From contig CAJJDN010000112.1 in NCBI GenBank assembly GCA_905182985.1, positions 1-64,000 on the forward strand: DNA of 64,000 bases, written 5' to 3'. This document shows positions 1 through 11,909 of the stretch, piece by piece (positions within the stretch are counted from its first letter, which is position 1; each line of letters opens with the position of its first letter). A model generated the notes under the pieces. The model searched no databases, was not told the DNA's origin, and saw nothing but the letters and a program-made list of their open reading frames with translations. Both the position numbers and the translations under genes were made by a program. The DNA is from Paramecium sonneborni. Taxonomy: Eukaryota > Ciliophora > Oligohymenophorea > Peniculida > Parameciidae.

Positions 1-62
1 AAACCAATACCTTAAGAATTAAAAAAAATTTTATCTAAATTTTAATTTTTTAACCGAAGAGC

Positions 63-205
63 TTTTTTTTTTTTTTGCTCCTCGCTAGGGGGGGGTATCC
101 TTTTTCTCCCCTCAAAAAGATGTCGTTTATCCCCCGAAGTCAACCCGTGCCCGACCCTACTAAGTACTTGCGAGAGGTACTTTCCCAGCCAACCCCATGA
201 TATAA
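63..205. other. GC-rich island with long homopolymers
   Basis: About 120 bases between 82 and 205 are roughly half G+C, in a window that is otherwise about one quarter G+C. The island starts with a run of 14 T (63-76) and contains a run of 8 G (88-95). A short hairpin with a GCGA-type loop lies near 160-180 (AGTACTT / GAGGTACT arms). On the minus strand the island is followed by an A14 run and then a T8 run near 17-36 that could end a Pol III transcript. No tRNA, 5S, snRNA or SRP signature was recognised. It could be a structured non-coding RNA or foreign or contaminant sequence at a contig edge. Confidence 0.4.
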
Positions 206-234
206 ATGTATTAATGATCAAAACACAAACCAAA

Positions 235-833
235 CACTATTGGATTTAAAAGAGTTATCCATATGATTTAAGATAGCGCAAAAATATCATTAGAAATCTT
301 ATAGAATCTAATTACATAAATATTAAACATGTTTAGTTTTTTTTAATAATTAATCATAAAATTGTCAATACAAAAATAAAAAGAGATTGAGAATCATTTA
401 AATCTTTTCTGTAGTTTTTTTTGGAATGTAGTTTTTAGAAAAAAATTGTTATTAAGAATAACAAAACTACATTAATAAGATTATTAAATTATTAAATGTC
501 TTCTTTAATGTGTTTATTTAATATTTATTTATTTGAGAAGACTGAATTTCAAATTTTTTAAATTGAAATAATTCTATAAATATTATATGGACAATTAAAT
601 GTATTAAAAGATTTAAAATTATCGTTTAATTTTCTGTCATTTACAGTACAGCATTATGGCACCTTCAACAACAGAGTATTAATACTATCTAGATTTTTAA
701 AATCTTCTGCTCTCATATAGTTTTTTTTTTTAACAAGTTTGGTTGAAAGAATGAAAAGATTTTAACTTAATTATTAGTATCAAATTGGGCCTAATTTGAG
801 TAAAAATAAAATTATTATTTTTAAATTAAACAT
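235..833. other. AT-rich stretch, no gene seen
   Basis: About 600 bases of A/T-rich sequence with many poly-T and poly-A runs. No frame, read with the ciliate code, gives a convincing protein on either strand. It lies upstream of the small gene starting at 834 and may hold its promoter. Confidence 0.4.
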
Positions 834-1347
834 ATGCTTGCCCTTTTAACTTATTTAGATAATCTTTGCCATGCTAATAGTGAATATCCAGAGTTTTGTG
901 TTGAAGTAAGTGCAGTAAAATAAAAAATTATTGAAATGATGCTATCTGAATGTATTTAATTTCTCTCAATTAGAATGTTTGATTTGTTCAGGTTTTGGTC
1001 ATGAAGCTGGAAAAAAATGTCCTACATTAAAGATTATATTAAATATCTTTTCAAGACTGGCTCCAATAGGAACAGATAAGATTTTTGCAGATATAATAAG
1101 AAAAAAAATCTCAGAACACAAAAGATTACAAAAAATAGCACTAGAAATTTAGCTTTAACATAAAAGAAACTTAGAGGGAATTTAAATGCAGAAGATTTTC
1201 AAAGATTAACGCATAAAGAAGTAAAATGCTTAGTATGAAAATTTTACCAATCAGATGAATATTAATTAAAAAAGAAAACTTAACCAATCCTATAATATTG
1301 AGCTTGAATAAAGCTTCAAGAAGGTAAAAACACTCTAATCAAACTGA
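834..1347 (+). CDS. small protein with a CCHC-like Cys/His cluster
   Basis: Read with UAA/UAG as Gln, a frame opens at ATG 834 and ends at TGA 1345-1347, once a 22-nt GTA...TAG intron (952-973) is removed; without that removal the frame hits TGA. The product is about 163 residues. Residues about 41-56 hold Cys-x2-Cys, Gly-Phe-Gly-His and Cys-Pro-Thr, a pattern like a zinc knuckle. The C-terminal half is rich in Lys, Gln and Asn and likely helical. I do not recognise the family. The metal site is an inference from spacing only. Intron length and fit make the model itself fairly secure. Confidence 0.55.
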
Positions 1348-2734
1348 ATGATGATGCATACATATTTATATGCAATATCTAATAATATAATTTTAACAAC
1401 TTTTTACTTATTTTTCAGTTGAAAATTAAAAACAATTGAAATTTATTCAATTATTTTATCATTAAAATACCAATTTAATCAGATAATAGGGTATCAAACA
1501 AATAACAATAGCCCAAGATTTGTTTAGAATTCCAATCATTTTGATTAAATTAGTAATTTTACAATTGATACTAATTGAGATATTTTACCAAAAGTAAATA
1601 AATAAAATTATAATTTATCTAGGGACTCACAGGCATAGAAGTAAAGGAATTATTGATTTATTAGTAATCATTTCATAATTATTTAAAAATTTCAGCTTTG
1701 ATAATAATTATACAAAATCCAATCATCATTCATAGTTTCTTACTATTTTAACATTATTTATGAATATATTGGGCTTTATGTATCTAGAATTAGTATAATA
1801 TTGCTTTTTAATTATTTAATTAATTAAGTCAAATTCTCTTCTCACAAAATTTAATTAATTCATTACTTATGGATATCACTTTTCATCAGTGCAGTAAACC
1901 AATGATGAACTTTTAAATATTTTTCATTATATTTTGTTGTTATTCCTTATAGATTGAATAAAATATTTTTGATTTTTTTTATTTAACTTCAAAACTTGAA
2001 TACACTTATACTAATTGTTAATAATTACTTATAGCTTAATGAAGACTTTATAATATTTTTAAAAAGAAATCTAATAGTTTTCTCGTCAATCTATATAGTA
2101 TGTTGAGATAATCAACAGTTGATAGTATATGAATGTCTTTTTACTGAACTAAATAGAATTATTTTATATATATAAATTTTTATATTTCAAATCAAAAAAT
2201 TAAAATATTCCTATTGTTTCTCAAATTCATATGATTTAAAATAACATCTTTTCTTATGAATTATAAGTCAAGTTAAGATTGAAATATCACACAATTAATT
2301 TTCATAATTGCTAATGCAATTTAAATAATGAGATTGATGTATTCTAAGCATTAATATTTTATATTCATCAGCTCGACTTGATTTGTTCTCTATTCATACT
2401 CTCGATCTGGTATAATCGAATTACTACATGGAAGCCTCTATTAATTGTTGATGTTCTGGCTTCAAAATAAGATGTATTAACTTTCACTTAATTTACTTTC
2501 CTATAATTTTGGTCTCCTCATAAAATGGCCAAAATTATTTATCATTCAAATAAAACGACTTGCTTAAATTTCAATTTTATTCATAGATTCTTATCTAGAA
2601 ACATATTATTTAGCAAAGTTTCTATCTCAATAATAAATAATAGATAAAAGCTAAATACTAAATACTAAAACAAAATTGTATTATTTATAATAAATATTTA
2701 TTTTTAAGACATTTAATAATTTGATGTAAATTAT
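1348..2734. other. intergenic, with weak coding traces on the minus strand
   Basis: No complete gene was found. Between about 1950 and 2530 the minus strand is purine-rich and gives short protein-like stretches in more than one frame, broken by TGA. These could be the remains of a gene, or an extension of the minus-strand membrane protein that ends at 2735. The rest is plain A/T-rich sequence. Confidence 0.25.
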
Positions 2735-5700
2735 TCAAATTTTAATTTCTGCAAATATCTTAATTGTCTAAATATTCTTCTACTATTTTTCCCTTTTTTA
2801 TAAGGTTTTCTTTATTCGATCATAAAGCTATATCATAGATTTAACAAGTGGACCTAGAATACCAAAAATTAATAGCCCTATTTAAAAGAATCCTAAATTG
2901 ATTTTAGAACTGTATGGAATATGATTTGAAAAATCTTAACAATATAAGTTATTAATCTAAATAAATGCAATTACTGGAATTTCGACCCAAAATACAAACA
3001 CTAAATCAACTTTTTATTTTATTAATTTGCAATAAGTTATTAAAATTAGATTAAGAGCAAAAGAAAATGAAAGCATAAGGCATTCAAGTAATGGATGATT
3101 TTGTGTTCCTATTAAAAATAAAAAAAACAGCAGCTTTCTCATCAAAATTATGCTCTCATATTATTATTCTATATTTATTTATCTATTAATTTTATTATAT
3201 AAATTTCTGATTGGGCGAATCATAATAAAGAAAGTAGACGTCAAAAATATTATACAAATATAATTAGATATTTATTATCTAGTGCTATTAGTTGTATTTG
3301 AAAATAAAAACAAAAGTACTTTAAAAATTAAATCCTAGCTATTTACATGAAACATTTATAATAATTTTTCTTTACTCATGACTTTGGTTGAAAAAACGAT
3401 ACTTTTCTGTAAAAGATAAAGTTTTAATTATAGATATTTTAATAAATTTGAGTTTTATTCACTGAAGCATTTTGAATTAAAAAGATTATATTTTTCTTAC
3501 TAATCTTTAATAACAGAGTGACAGCAAAAATAGTATTATTAATGAGGCTAATTATAATATTTATGCTTGTATATTTGTTAAAAAATCTGCATTAATTTCA
3601 TATTAATTAAACTTCCCGATACTCATTAAAACATTTTCACCAAGAATAGAATTAAATAATTATACTATTTTAAAGTAATTTAAAATTGGAGACAGTGTTA
3701 AAAAATTAGAAGAATCAAAATAGATTTATAAATTTTCTGGATAATTGACATTTACATATTTTAGATAAGATTAATATTGTAAAATGTCTAAGATGTCTAA
3801 AAATTGCATGATTTAGCCAGTCATCAATAATATTGCTCCATAGCCACTCAATCCTATTTATAAGCTTAATCCTACATATTTAATTGTAATTGATCTCTCT
3901 AGTTAAGTAGAACTAATGATTTATGGAGTTAAGAGCTCAAATTGTTAAGTGTTTGGATAGATAGGCATAGAATTTATGTCCCATAATAAAGCAGATATAT
4001 TAACAGTCAAAATAGGTTTTGAGTCTAAATTTTCATGAAATATGATGTCAATTATGTAATCAACCTTTCGAGTTTATTAAACTGTTATTTGTGTTAAATT
4101 AGATCTGGGTGTGACTTTGATGTTGTACTATTCATTTTTCAATTAAGAAATAAAAAATGATGAGTTATCAATGAAAATAATTTTTGTTTCATCAAGCTTG
4201 ACTTCATTAGTATAAGACAACTTTATTTATTAAACTTCGTAGTGTTGGAATAAGTATGTTAATTACATTAAGGTTATTTTATAACATTAATTTAATTTGT
4301 AAGAAAATTGAGTGCAATTCCATCCATTTTCAATAAAACAATGATCAGAACATCCATCATTATTTAAATTATTTCCATCATCGCACTCTTCTTATTCTTA
4401 CTTTAACCCATCTCCACATTCACTTTCTTCTTAAATTATTTATTCTTTATACAATTGACATATTTCATTTTAACAATCATCACAATCTAAAAGCTAAAAT
4501 TACTTACATTTTCCTTTTTCACAAATTTAACAATTGTTAGCATTAATAACATCCATCATAGGAGATATCATTACCATCATCGCAATCTTCTAATCCCTCA
4601 ACAACAACCATCTCCATTTATATCATTTCCGTCATCACATTGCTCTTTAGAGAAAATTGCCAAAAGTTAATCTCCACATTTTTATTCACATTAATAATTT
4701 ACCAAAGCCCATCCATCAAGACAAAAATAACATTATTTATTTAAACAATATAAGCATTCTAATTAGCAACTTTATTCATATTCATTAATATTAATATATT
4801 ACAAATTTTATTTAGCATTATCTTAATTTAAATAAGTATTAATCTATTAAAGTTAATTTTAATTATTAAGATACATTTTTAAAAGCTATTCTCCACTTAT
4901 TTATTAACATTAATAGTTGATTAAATCCCATCCATATAAACAAAGATAACATAAAGAATTAAAACATGATAAACATTCTAATTAACAATTATCATTAGTT
5001 AAAACACACTTGCTTTAAAAATTTAAAAGGAATTTTGATTCACACTCTAAACATATACCAAATGAGCAATTTTTACAAAATTCTGAACATGAAAACTTGC
5101 AATTATGGCATCCATCATAAGGAATGTTGTTACCATCATCGCACTCTTCAATACTTGTTACAAATGAATCACCAAAAATTGAAATGCAGCGATTTAACTA
5201 TATATGATATATCCATCCTTTTTTGCACTCTTTTAATACTTTATTTGCCACCATAACTTCTGATTATAAATCAAATGAATCTCTTTGTATATATTAATTT
5301 AAATCTCTTGTTTCTAAGGCTTAATAAAATAAGCATTAAGGATCGCCTTATGAAATTAAACATCCAAACTCATTACAAAATTAACAACCTGCTGGGCATT
5401 CTTCAATAAGCAATTTAAATTCTGATATCCCCCAATAATATGCTAATCCTTTTATCAGAACCAAAGCTGAGGAACTTTAATGGCTTATTGAGAGAGAAAG
5501 GAAATGCTTTGAGTCTGAATATCCAGATTATCCACAAATATTTGAACTACTTTCACTGGTATAGTAGGGTAAATTAAATACTTCATAATTATCGATTAAG
5601 ACAACAAATCTTTCTCCATTCCATAAATCAATTCTAAAATTAAATAAAATAATACAAATATACCTCCAAAAGTTAAATTAGATATTTATTTTAAAATGTG

Positions 5701-6026
5701 GGGGTAATTCAAATGTTTTATAAATTTAAGTACTCCAATCAAAATAATCTTATCCTCCTAAGATTAAATTAGAGTCACAAGATTACACACAACAACCTGA
5801 ATTTTCAACAATTGTCCAATCTGATGATTATCAGCCAATTTTACCATTATTAGAATTGGAAAAAGCCCCAAAAAAAATTTTATAAACTTCTATCAAAGCG
5901 TTGACTTAGATTAATTGGCTAAATAAAAAAATTATGAAAATCCATAAGCAAGAAGCAACTAAAGCCAGACAAGCGCCAAATAATTTCTTGAACAAGAAGT
6001 ATAAAATTTCTAAGGAATAGAAACAT
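2735..6026 (-). CDS. cysteine-rich DUF4215-repeat membrane protein
   Basis: Large protein, probably exposed at the cell surface or in vesicles. The N-terminal part carries the family's Cys-rich module (SGCCVQSCDSN near 5780). Next come several DUF4215 repeats with the hallmark CDDGN...DGC and paired CxxC motifs (4300-5160). The C-terminal third (2735-3900) is strongly hydrophobic with many membrane segments. Introns of 24 nt (5821-5844, ending CAG) and 30 nt (5634-5663) fit. The start at 6026 requires one fewer base in the A8 run at 5870-5877. Other breaks are a frame change near 4605, another near 4525, and a TGA at 3459-3461. Function is unknown; related genes form a big family in ciliates. 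It may be intact but mis-sequenced, or decaying. Confidence 0.6.
3429..3488. other. candidate retained internal eliminated sequence (about 58 bp)
   Basis: A TA-bounded segment inside the membrane-domain part of the DUF4215 gene. The left edge reads TATAGATA and the right edge AGATTATA, resembling the inverted ends of Paramecium IESs (TAYAGYNR). Removing 58 bp from TA to TA deletes the in-frame TGA at 3459-3461 and joins the two coding frames exactly. No intron with normal ends does this. The match at the right edge is imperfect and other explanations (indels, gene decay) remain open. Confidence 0.35.
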
Positions 6027-6107
6027 AAATTATTTAAATGATTGTGTTTAATGAAAAAATAAATTATTTGAATGTCATGTTAATTCAATTATTAATTCAG
6101 CAGGCAA

Positions 6108-7020
6108 ATGAATTTTTACCACAATTCTCTTTTTAATTTTAATTCTTCTGCTGAAATATTTAAGTTTGAAGGACAATATTTTTTTATTTTTAGAATTCTT
6201 AGATTAAATCAAATTCATGGTAATAAAGATTTATTATTAGATAGATTTGTTTTCTGTTGTAAACAAGAGCAATTGCATTTAAAAAAGAAATTGCTGGATT
6301 AAGTGCTGCAACAGCTCTTAAAGTTTCTAAATAGCTTCTTATTCAATACCTATAGAGATTTCTTTCAAATTTTATTATTATATCAATTATATTAGTCTTT
6401 TCAAATATAATATTATAGATAAATGAGTAAAAATAAAAAAAAAGTATTTAAAAGATTATTTCAATATATTATCCAGAGATAGTTAATATTAAGTTTAAAT
6501 GTAATTGGTATGGGAAAATCATAGATGTAGTATAAAATGAAATATCTATTGATAAATTTGGATTTTTGAAATATTATGATAAAATTTAAGGCAGAAAAAG
6601 CTAAATATGGCAAACATTACTTATATATAAGCCAAATTATAATTCTTAATTCAATCAACTTACACTTAAAGTCAAATTAAATAGGCTCATCAAGTATGAA
6701 TTAAATTAAACAATTTCCTAAAGCTTAAGATTCATCAAATATTGAATACATTCAAAGGAATGAGCCAATAGGACATGTTTAAATTAATGATGTAACTCAT
6801 ATGGATTCGATTAAATAAAATGAGAATTCATTAATCAGTAAGAAAGTGACATTGAATGACAATCAAAAATACATCTTTATTAAACCATAGAATTTGTGTC
6901 ATATTTTGAATGATGAAGACTTTCATCTGTTTACAACTGATGAATCAATTTTCAAAGATACTGAAACATATAAGTTGAATTGCTATTTTGTATAATTAAA
7001 ACTTCATATCTAGGCCTTCA
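6108..7020 (+). CDS. possible hypothetical gene, frame not resolved
   Basis: The plus strand is purine-rich and protein-like here. A first frame opens at ATG 6108 and stays open to about 6570 with the ciliate code. A better-looking frame runs from about 6460 to 6670 (containing NIKFKCNWYGKI), and a third from about 6735 to 6990 (containing DEDFHLFTTDES), ending near a plausible 24-nt intron (6990-7013). I could not join these with normal introns. One gene with a frameshift, two genes, or a pseudogene are all possible. No family recognised. Confidence 0.3.
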
Positions 7021-7320
7021 TTTTAATATTGTCTTATCAGTTTCATCCTTTTATTTTAAAAAATTATTTTGAAAGTAATATTAAGTTAATTTATTCTTTA
7101 CTAACTTTATTTTAATAAAATTATTTTATACTTAAGATTAGATTTTATAATTATTTCAAGGGAAATTTATTTTCGACCTCTTTTTAAAATTTATATTCCA
7201 ATATATCCCCATCATCAAATTTTAATGTTTTTATTTTATGTTTTATTTCCTTTAATCAAATATAAAATGTAAATTATTTAGCTTCTACTAACAATTATTA
7301 GAATAAAAAATAATTTTATA

Positions 7321-7700
7321 GTCACTTGGTTAATTCATTTTCCAATTTCATAAGCTTTGGCTTCAAGTAATCCATGATATATATTTCCCTATAATCTTAA
7401 ATTAATTCTTTCTAGAGTCTTTGCTTTCTTTCCTTCCTGCAAGTATCATATTTATAAGGAATTAAATTTTATTAATTTCTATTCTCCATCTGCCTCTTTT
7501 GGCAGTTAGCCTTTTCAAATAATATTCCATTTTTCTATCCTCTATTTTTTTCTCTATAATGGCCTTAAGATCAAAGAATTGATTTCTTATAAAGTTTTTA
7601 AGAAGTTCTATTTTTTAAATTAAATTTATTTCCCTAAGGTAAATCTTATTTATTTGTATTAAAAAAAGGAGCTCCACTCAATAAATATCATTAGCGTTAT
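7321..7700 (-). other. weak minus-strand coding signal
   Basis: The minus strand reads as Lys/Glu-rich, helical-looking protein in two adjacent frames that switch near 7510. One holds KNFIRNQFFDLKAIIEKK and the other CRKERKQRLQKEL. The plus strand in the same place is an open but Phe/Ser/Leu-rich antisense frame, typical of a shadow. A short hypothetical gene or gene remnant is likely; start, stop and product are not established. Confidence 0.25.
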
Positions 7701-7995
7701 TAATTTTGTGAAAAAATATATAACAACTATAATCAAATAAAGATGGTATTTGTTATAATTTTAATGTAGATTTTAAAAATAATTTGAACAGATTCATTTT
7801 GTGATTTTTACTGATATTTCTTTTTAAATTATTGTATGCATTTCTTTTTATTAATAACTAAATAATTGAAAATTATTATTTATACTGGAGATCTCTTGAT
7901 AAACTTCATTTGAAATCATTTTGTTCTTGTCTTAAAATTACAATATTTATTAAGATATCGTGTCAGTATCCCTATAGTTAACGACTAAAGTTATA

Positions 7996-10571
7996 TCAGA
8001 ATATATGCAAGCCGAATTAAATACAATAAAATAAAGACTATTACTTCTTGTAAGATCTCAAAAGGCCTCCAAACAAAAAATATACAGATAATTTGATTAA
8101 GATGAAGTAATACCATATCCTAATACCTAAGTAAGGAGAACTGTCACTTATATTACTTATGTTGTAAAAAGCTATGATTATATCTATAAACATTTCCATA
8201 TTTGCCAGAATCAAATTGATAGCCATGTGGTAAAATTTAATTAAATAAAAGAGTCTAAAAAGAAGATTATATTGCTCTGATTATTAATCACATTAATTCT
8301 AGCCCTAAACCTACTCCAAATCTATCCAGGACTTTATGAAAATAAGAAATTATTTTAGAAGAGCAAGAATAACCAGAGTGAGATTATCTAACCTCATTAA
8401 ATTTGTTTTTTTAAATATTTATATTATTTTATAATAATATAACATTATTCTTTTTGGCTGGCTCTATTAATCTATCTATTATTCTGTCATTCTAATATCT
8501 CAATATAAACATTTGTTTTCTTTTGCTTCTAGATTTCATTAATAAATGATTACTTTAACATATTTCTTCAATCTTTTTTATAAATTTAAAAATATTTAAA
8601 ATTTATCATCATTACTAATTTGATACTATTACTCAACAATGTCATCCAATATATCTCTAGTTTCAATAAATTAACAGCTTTACTATTAAGCAATTATAAT
8701 AAAAGATACTTGTTAATCATTAAAAGGTCCTATTTAATCAGCGATATACATTAAAACAAGAGCAATAATATAAATCCACCACTTAAAGAAGCTAAAACTT
8801 ATAAAAAAAAAGTAATTTATCATACTAATACTATGCTAGAAATAACTGCCTTATAACAATTCCTCATATTTATCCTTCTTAGCAGGGATAGCATAATTTG
8901 TAAATAGATATTTATCAACCCAAAATAGAATTAACAATGAAAGCATTGTAAATGGAATAATTAATGGGTATTAAAATCCAAAGATCATGCCGATGGCAAA
9001 AATCTTACTGATAGCTATTTGTTTTTAATAAAAATTAAATTCTCTTAATTAAGATAATTAATTTGCTTCTATTTAGGTTTTATTATTAGCTTTTTTCATT
9101 TTTAATCTTAAAAATTTTATTTTTTTCCAAAAATAATTAAAATCTAAAATTGAGGTTATCGTAGGAATAATAATATTCAAACAACTCAGCGTTATCAAAT
9201 AATCAATAATACCTCCATTTTATAACATTTTTTAACTTGATAACCCAAAAATTGTATAATACATATTCCAAGTCTCAAAATCTGAACTCTGCAATTACTA
9301 CATACACAATATAATACACTAAATATTATAAATTATTTACAAAATGATACATTAATAATGTTACTTTATTTAAAATTTTAATTCCTATTAGATCAAATAT
9401 CTTAAAAGTTATCATTGAAAGTAATGTAAAGCAAACATTTAAAAATTATTGAATTATTTAATCTTCTTCCCCATAAACATTATTATTAATTAAATTATAT
9501 CTTATTTTTAATATAATAAATTAGGCTATCATCAACAATTAACTGCTGATACCTGCTATAAGTAGCCAGATAAAAAATTGAAAAGATGGGCTTCCTATTT
9601 AACATTTAGAATAACATTTTTGATTTTAATTCTTACAAAGTCGAATAAATATTTTTTTTATTGTGTTGCTTATGAATATATCATCTAATTAATAAAATTA
9701 AAAATATATGAATTATTATTTAAAAGTTTATGTAATATCTTCATTCCCAACAAATACTTCCCTTAATATTATTTTTTTTCTTTTTGAATAAATAAATATA
9801 AATACCGTTATTATTGTGTCTCTCTCAAATAATTGAATTTTAATTTTTCAAATAATACATCTTCGTACTTTTTTAAATTTACGCAATAAATAGGTTTACA
9901 TATGCCAGAATTTTGATCCAGAAAAGATAGAATTTCTTTATTTGTGATTTTTTCTGGAATATAAACCCCATGAAACCATATAAATAAAATTTTTTTTAGT
10001 TTTGCTATTTTGGCTATTTATGCCTTAAAAGATCCAGTTCCATACTTATTGAAGATTAAATAAATGACGAACGTCACAAGAATGGAAACTGAATAGTATA
10101 TATCCGAAAGACTAAAATAATTGGAAGTCAGATTCCATATAGAATATATTTTGAGTGAATTTTTATCACAATTTGGATGTTTTTCACATTCATCCCCTTA
10201 ACTGTTAAAAAATAATCCCAAAGGAACAAAAGCAATGCTAAATAATTAACAACACTTATTTACCAAAGAATATTAAGTTATAGAAGCATCCACTTAATTG
10301 TTTAAAAATAATCCGATTCTGCAGAACAGTCTTCATTTAAATTATCACACAATTTGTACTTAATTTGATCTTTATAAAACCCACAACAATTGCATTTTAT
10401 AGAATTTAATTGAGGTTCCTTATAAACTCTATATGCTAACTAATATTAATTATGTTAGTATACTCCATGCAATTCAGCTTTCTTTATATCAGCAGGAATG
10501 TCATAGCAATTATCAATGATATCAGGGAATATTTTAGACTCTTTTTTGGAGATGATAAATTCACTTTCCAT
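7996..10571 (-). CDS. OSCA/CSC1/TMEM63-like (DUF221) channel
   Basis: Multi-pass membrane protein of the osmosensitive, calcium-permeable cation channel family. ATG at 10571, TGA at 7996-7998. After a short N-terminus (MESEFIISKKES) come a Cys-rich cytosolic loop (NSIKCNCCG) and several membrane segments. The channel-core block contains YPLIIPFTMLSLLILFWVDK (about 8915-8980), matching the family's conserved 7-TM region. The C-terminal helices lie at 8041-8226. Frames join cleanly through short introns, e.g. a 24-nt one after the HG of ELHG, 26-nt ones (one ending AAG), and a 34-nt one near 8290-8320. One join near 8600 was not resolved. The gene looks intact, which supports a somatic genome. 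Channel function is inferred from family. Confidence 0.75.
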
Positions 10572-10798
10572 TTTAATAGAATAATAATTATGCTAATTTG
10601 TTATATATTTATGAAAAAAACAATTAATCTATTAGATAAATATTATTACATTGAAAATGATAAATAAGTTTTTTATGATAGATGAGAGAAATTAAAATAA
10701 TTGCAGCAAGAGTTTAAGATGATAGAATAATAATGCTTGAAAAATAAACAATAATTTTTATAAATTTCTATCAATTAATATCCTGAAATTTCTCAGCA

Positions 10799-11011
10799 AT
10801 GGAGGATGTATTTTTAAAAATTGAACAAGAAAAGATCATTATAATTTTGTTTCTCTGTATGTACATATGATTGTCAGCTTTATATATGTTAATTATTGGC
10901 TTAGTCGTTGTTATACTTTATTTGTCATAAAACTATATGTAGTTGAATCTCTTTTAAAGCCTCTAAAAAAAATAAATTGTTAAACTTATAATATTTTTTT
11001 TAATTCTTTGA
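10799..11011 (+). CDS. small single-span membrane protein
   Basis: ATG 10799, TGA 11009-11011, with a 21-nt intron (10857-10877, GTATG...CAG) whose removal keeps the frame open. The product is about 63 residues: a charged start (MEDVFLKIEQEK), a hydrophobic segment rich in Ile, Leu and Val, then a polar Gln-rich stretch and a second hydrophobic end. No family recognised. Small size makes the call tentative. It starts about 230 bp from the divergent start of the channel gene. Confidence 0.45.
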
Positions 11012-11909
11012 ATTAATTTATAATTGAATATATATATGACATATGAAAATATGTTACTATGAATTTATATATTTAGTTTATCATATTCTCATTAATCATA
11101 TTTCATCTAATTGCTAAATTCTTAATTTAATTTGTTTTCATTTTTTTAAGTCCTTCTTTCTTTTTATCTTTATGCATCATAACCTATTTTTCAATCTTTT
11201 TCCATGATTAAATCTTTTCTAAAATTATCGAGATCTGAATTACTCAATTTTGAAAATGAGAAAATAGAATTATTTTCTATGTAAATTATATCAATTTATT
11301 TAATTTATCATTTCAATTTGAGATAAACAAGAAAATTCTAAATGCCAAAATCTGCAAAAATTTACCCTTAAGAACTAAGAAGTCAATACTGAATATTAAA
11401 TTGATTTTTAGTTGATTTGAGGTTTTAATTCCTTGATATTTTGGTTGATATTATGTTTGATTTTAAAAATAAAAATTTCCAATGTCATTTCATAAATAAA
11501 CTATTTCATATTGTGAAGATATTATAATCAATTATGAGATTACGATGTCATCAGCAAATTGATAGTTCAAATAACTAAAATCACAGATTAATATAAGAAT
11601 CAATAAGAAGTCTTCTAAGGCTCCATCACTAATGAAAGTTTCTTAGGCTTATGAATAATTTCAATCTAATCTCCATAAATACTTTACTTATAAATAACTT
11701 CAATTTTTCACAATGCTATAACTTAAGAAAACTCAAGTACATACTAATTATGTGTATCTGCTTGGATCTTGGTAAATATGGGTATGAATGCGAAAATAAA
11801 ACTCTATTAGGAGAACATAAAGATGATATTACAAGTTTAATTTATTCTAAAAAAAATTAATTATTAGCATTGAGTGAAGATTAAAAAATATTTTTATGGA
11901 ATATTAATG

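Noticed and set aside
170..205. CCAACCCCA string as a telomerase RNA template
   Set aside because: The match to a Paramecium-type telomeric template is short, and the surrounding sequence does not resemble ciliate telomerase RNA.
42..233. 63-aa standard-code ORF on the minus strand in the GC-rich island
   Set aside because: It spans homopolymers (poly-A, poly-G) and low-complexity Lys/Pro runs, and has no protein-like pattern.
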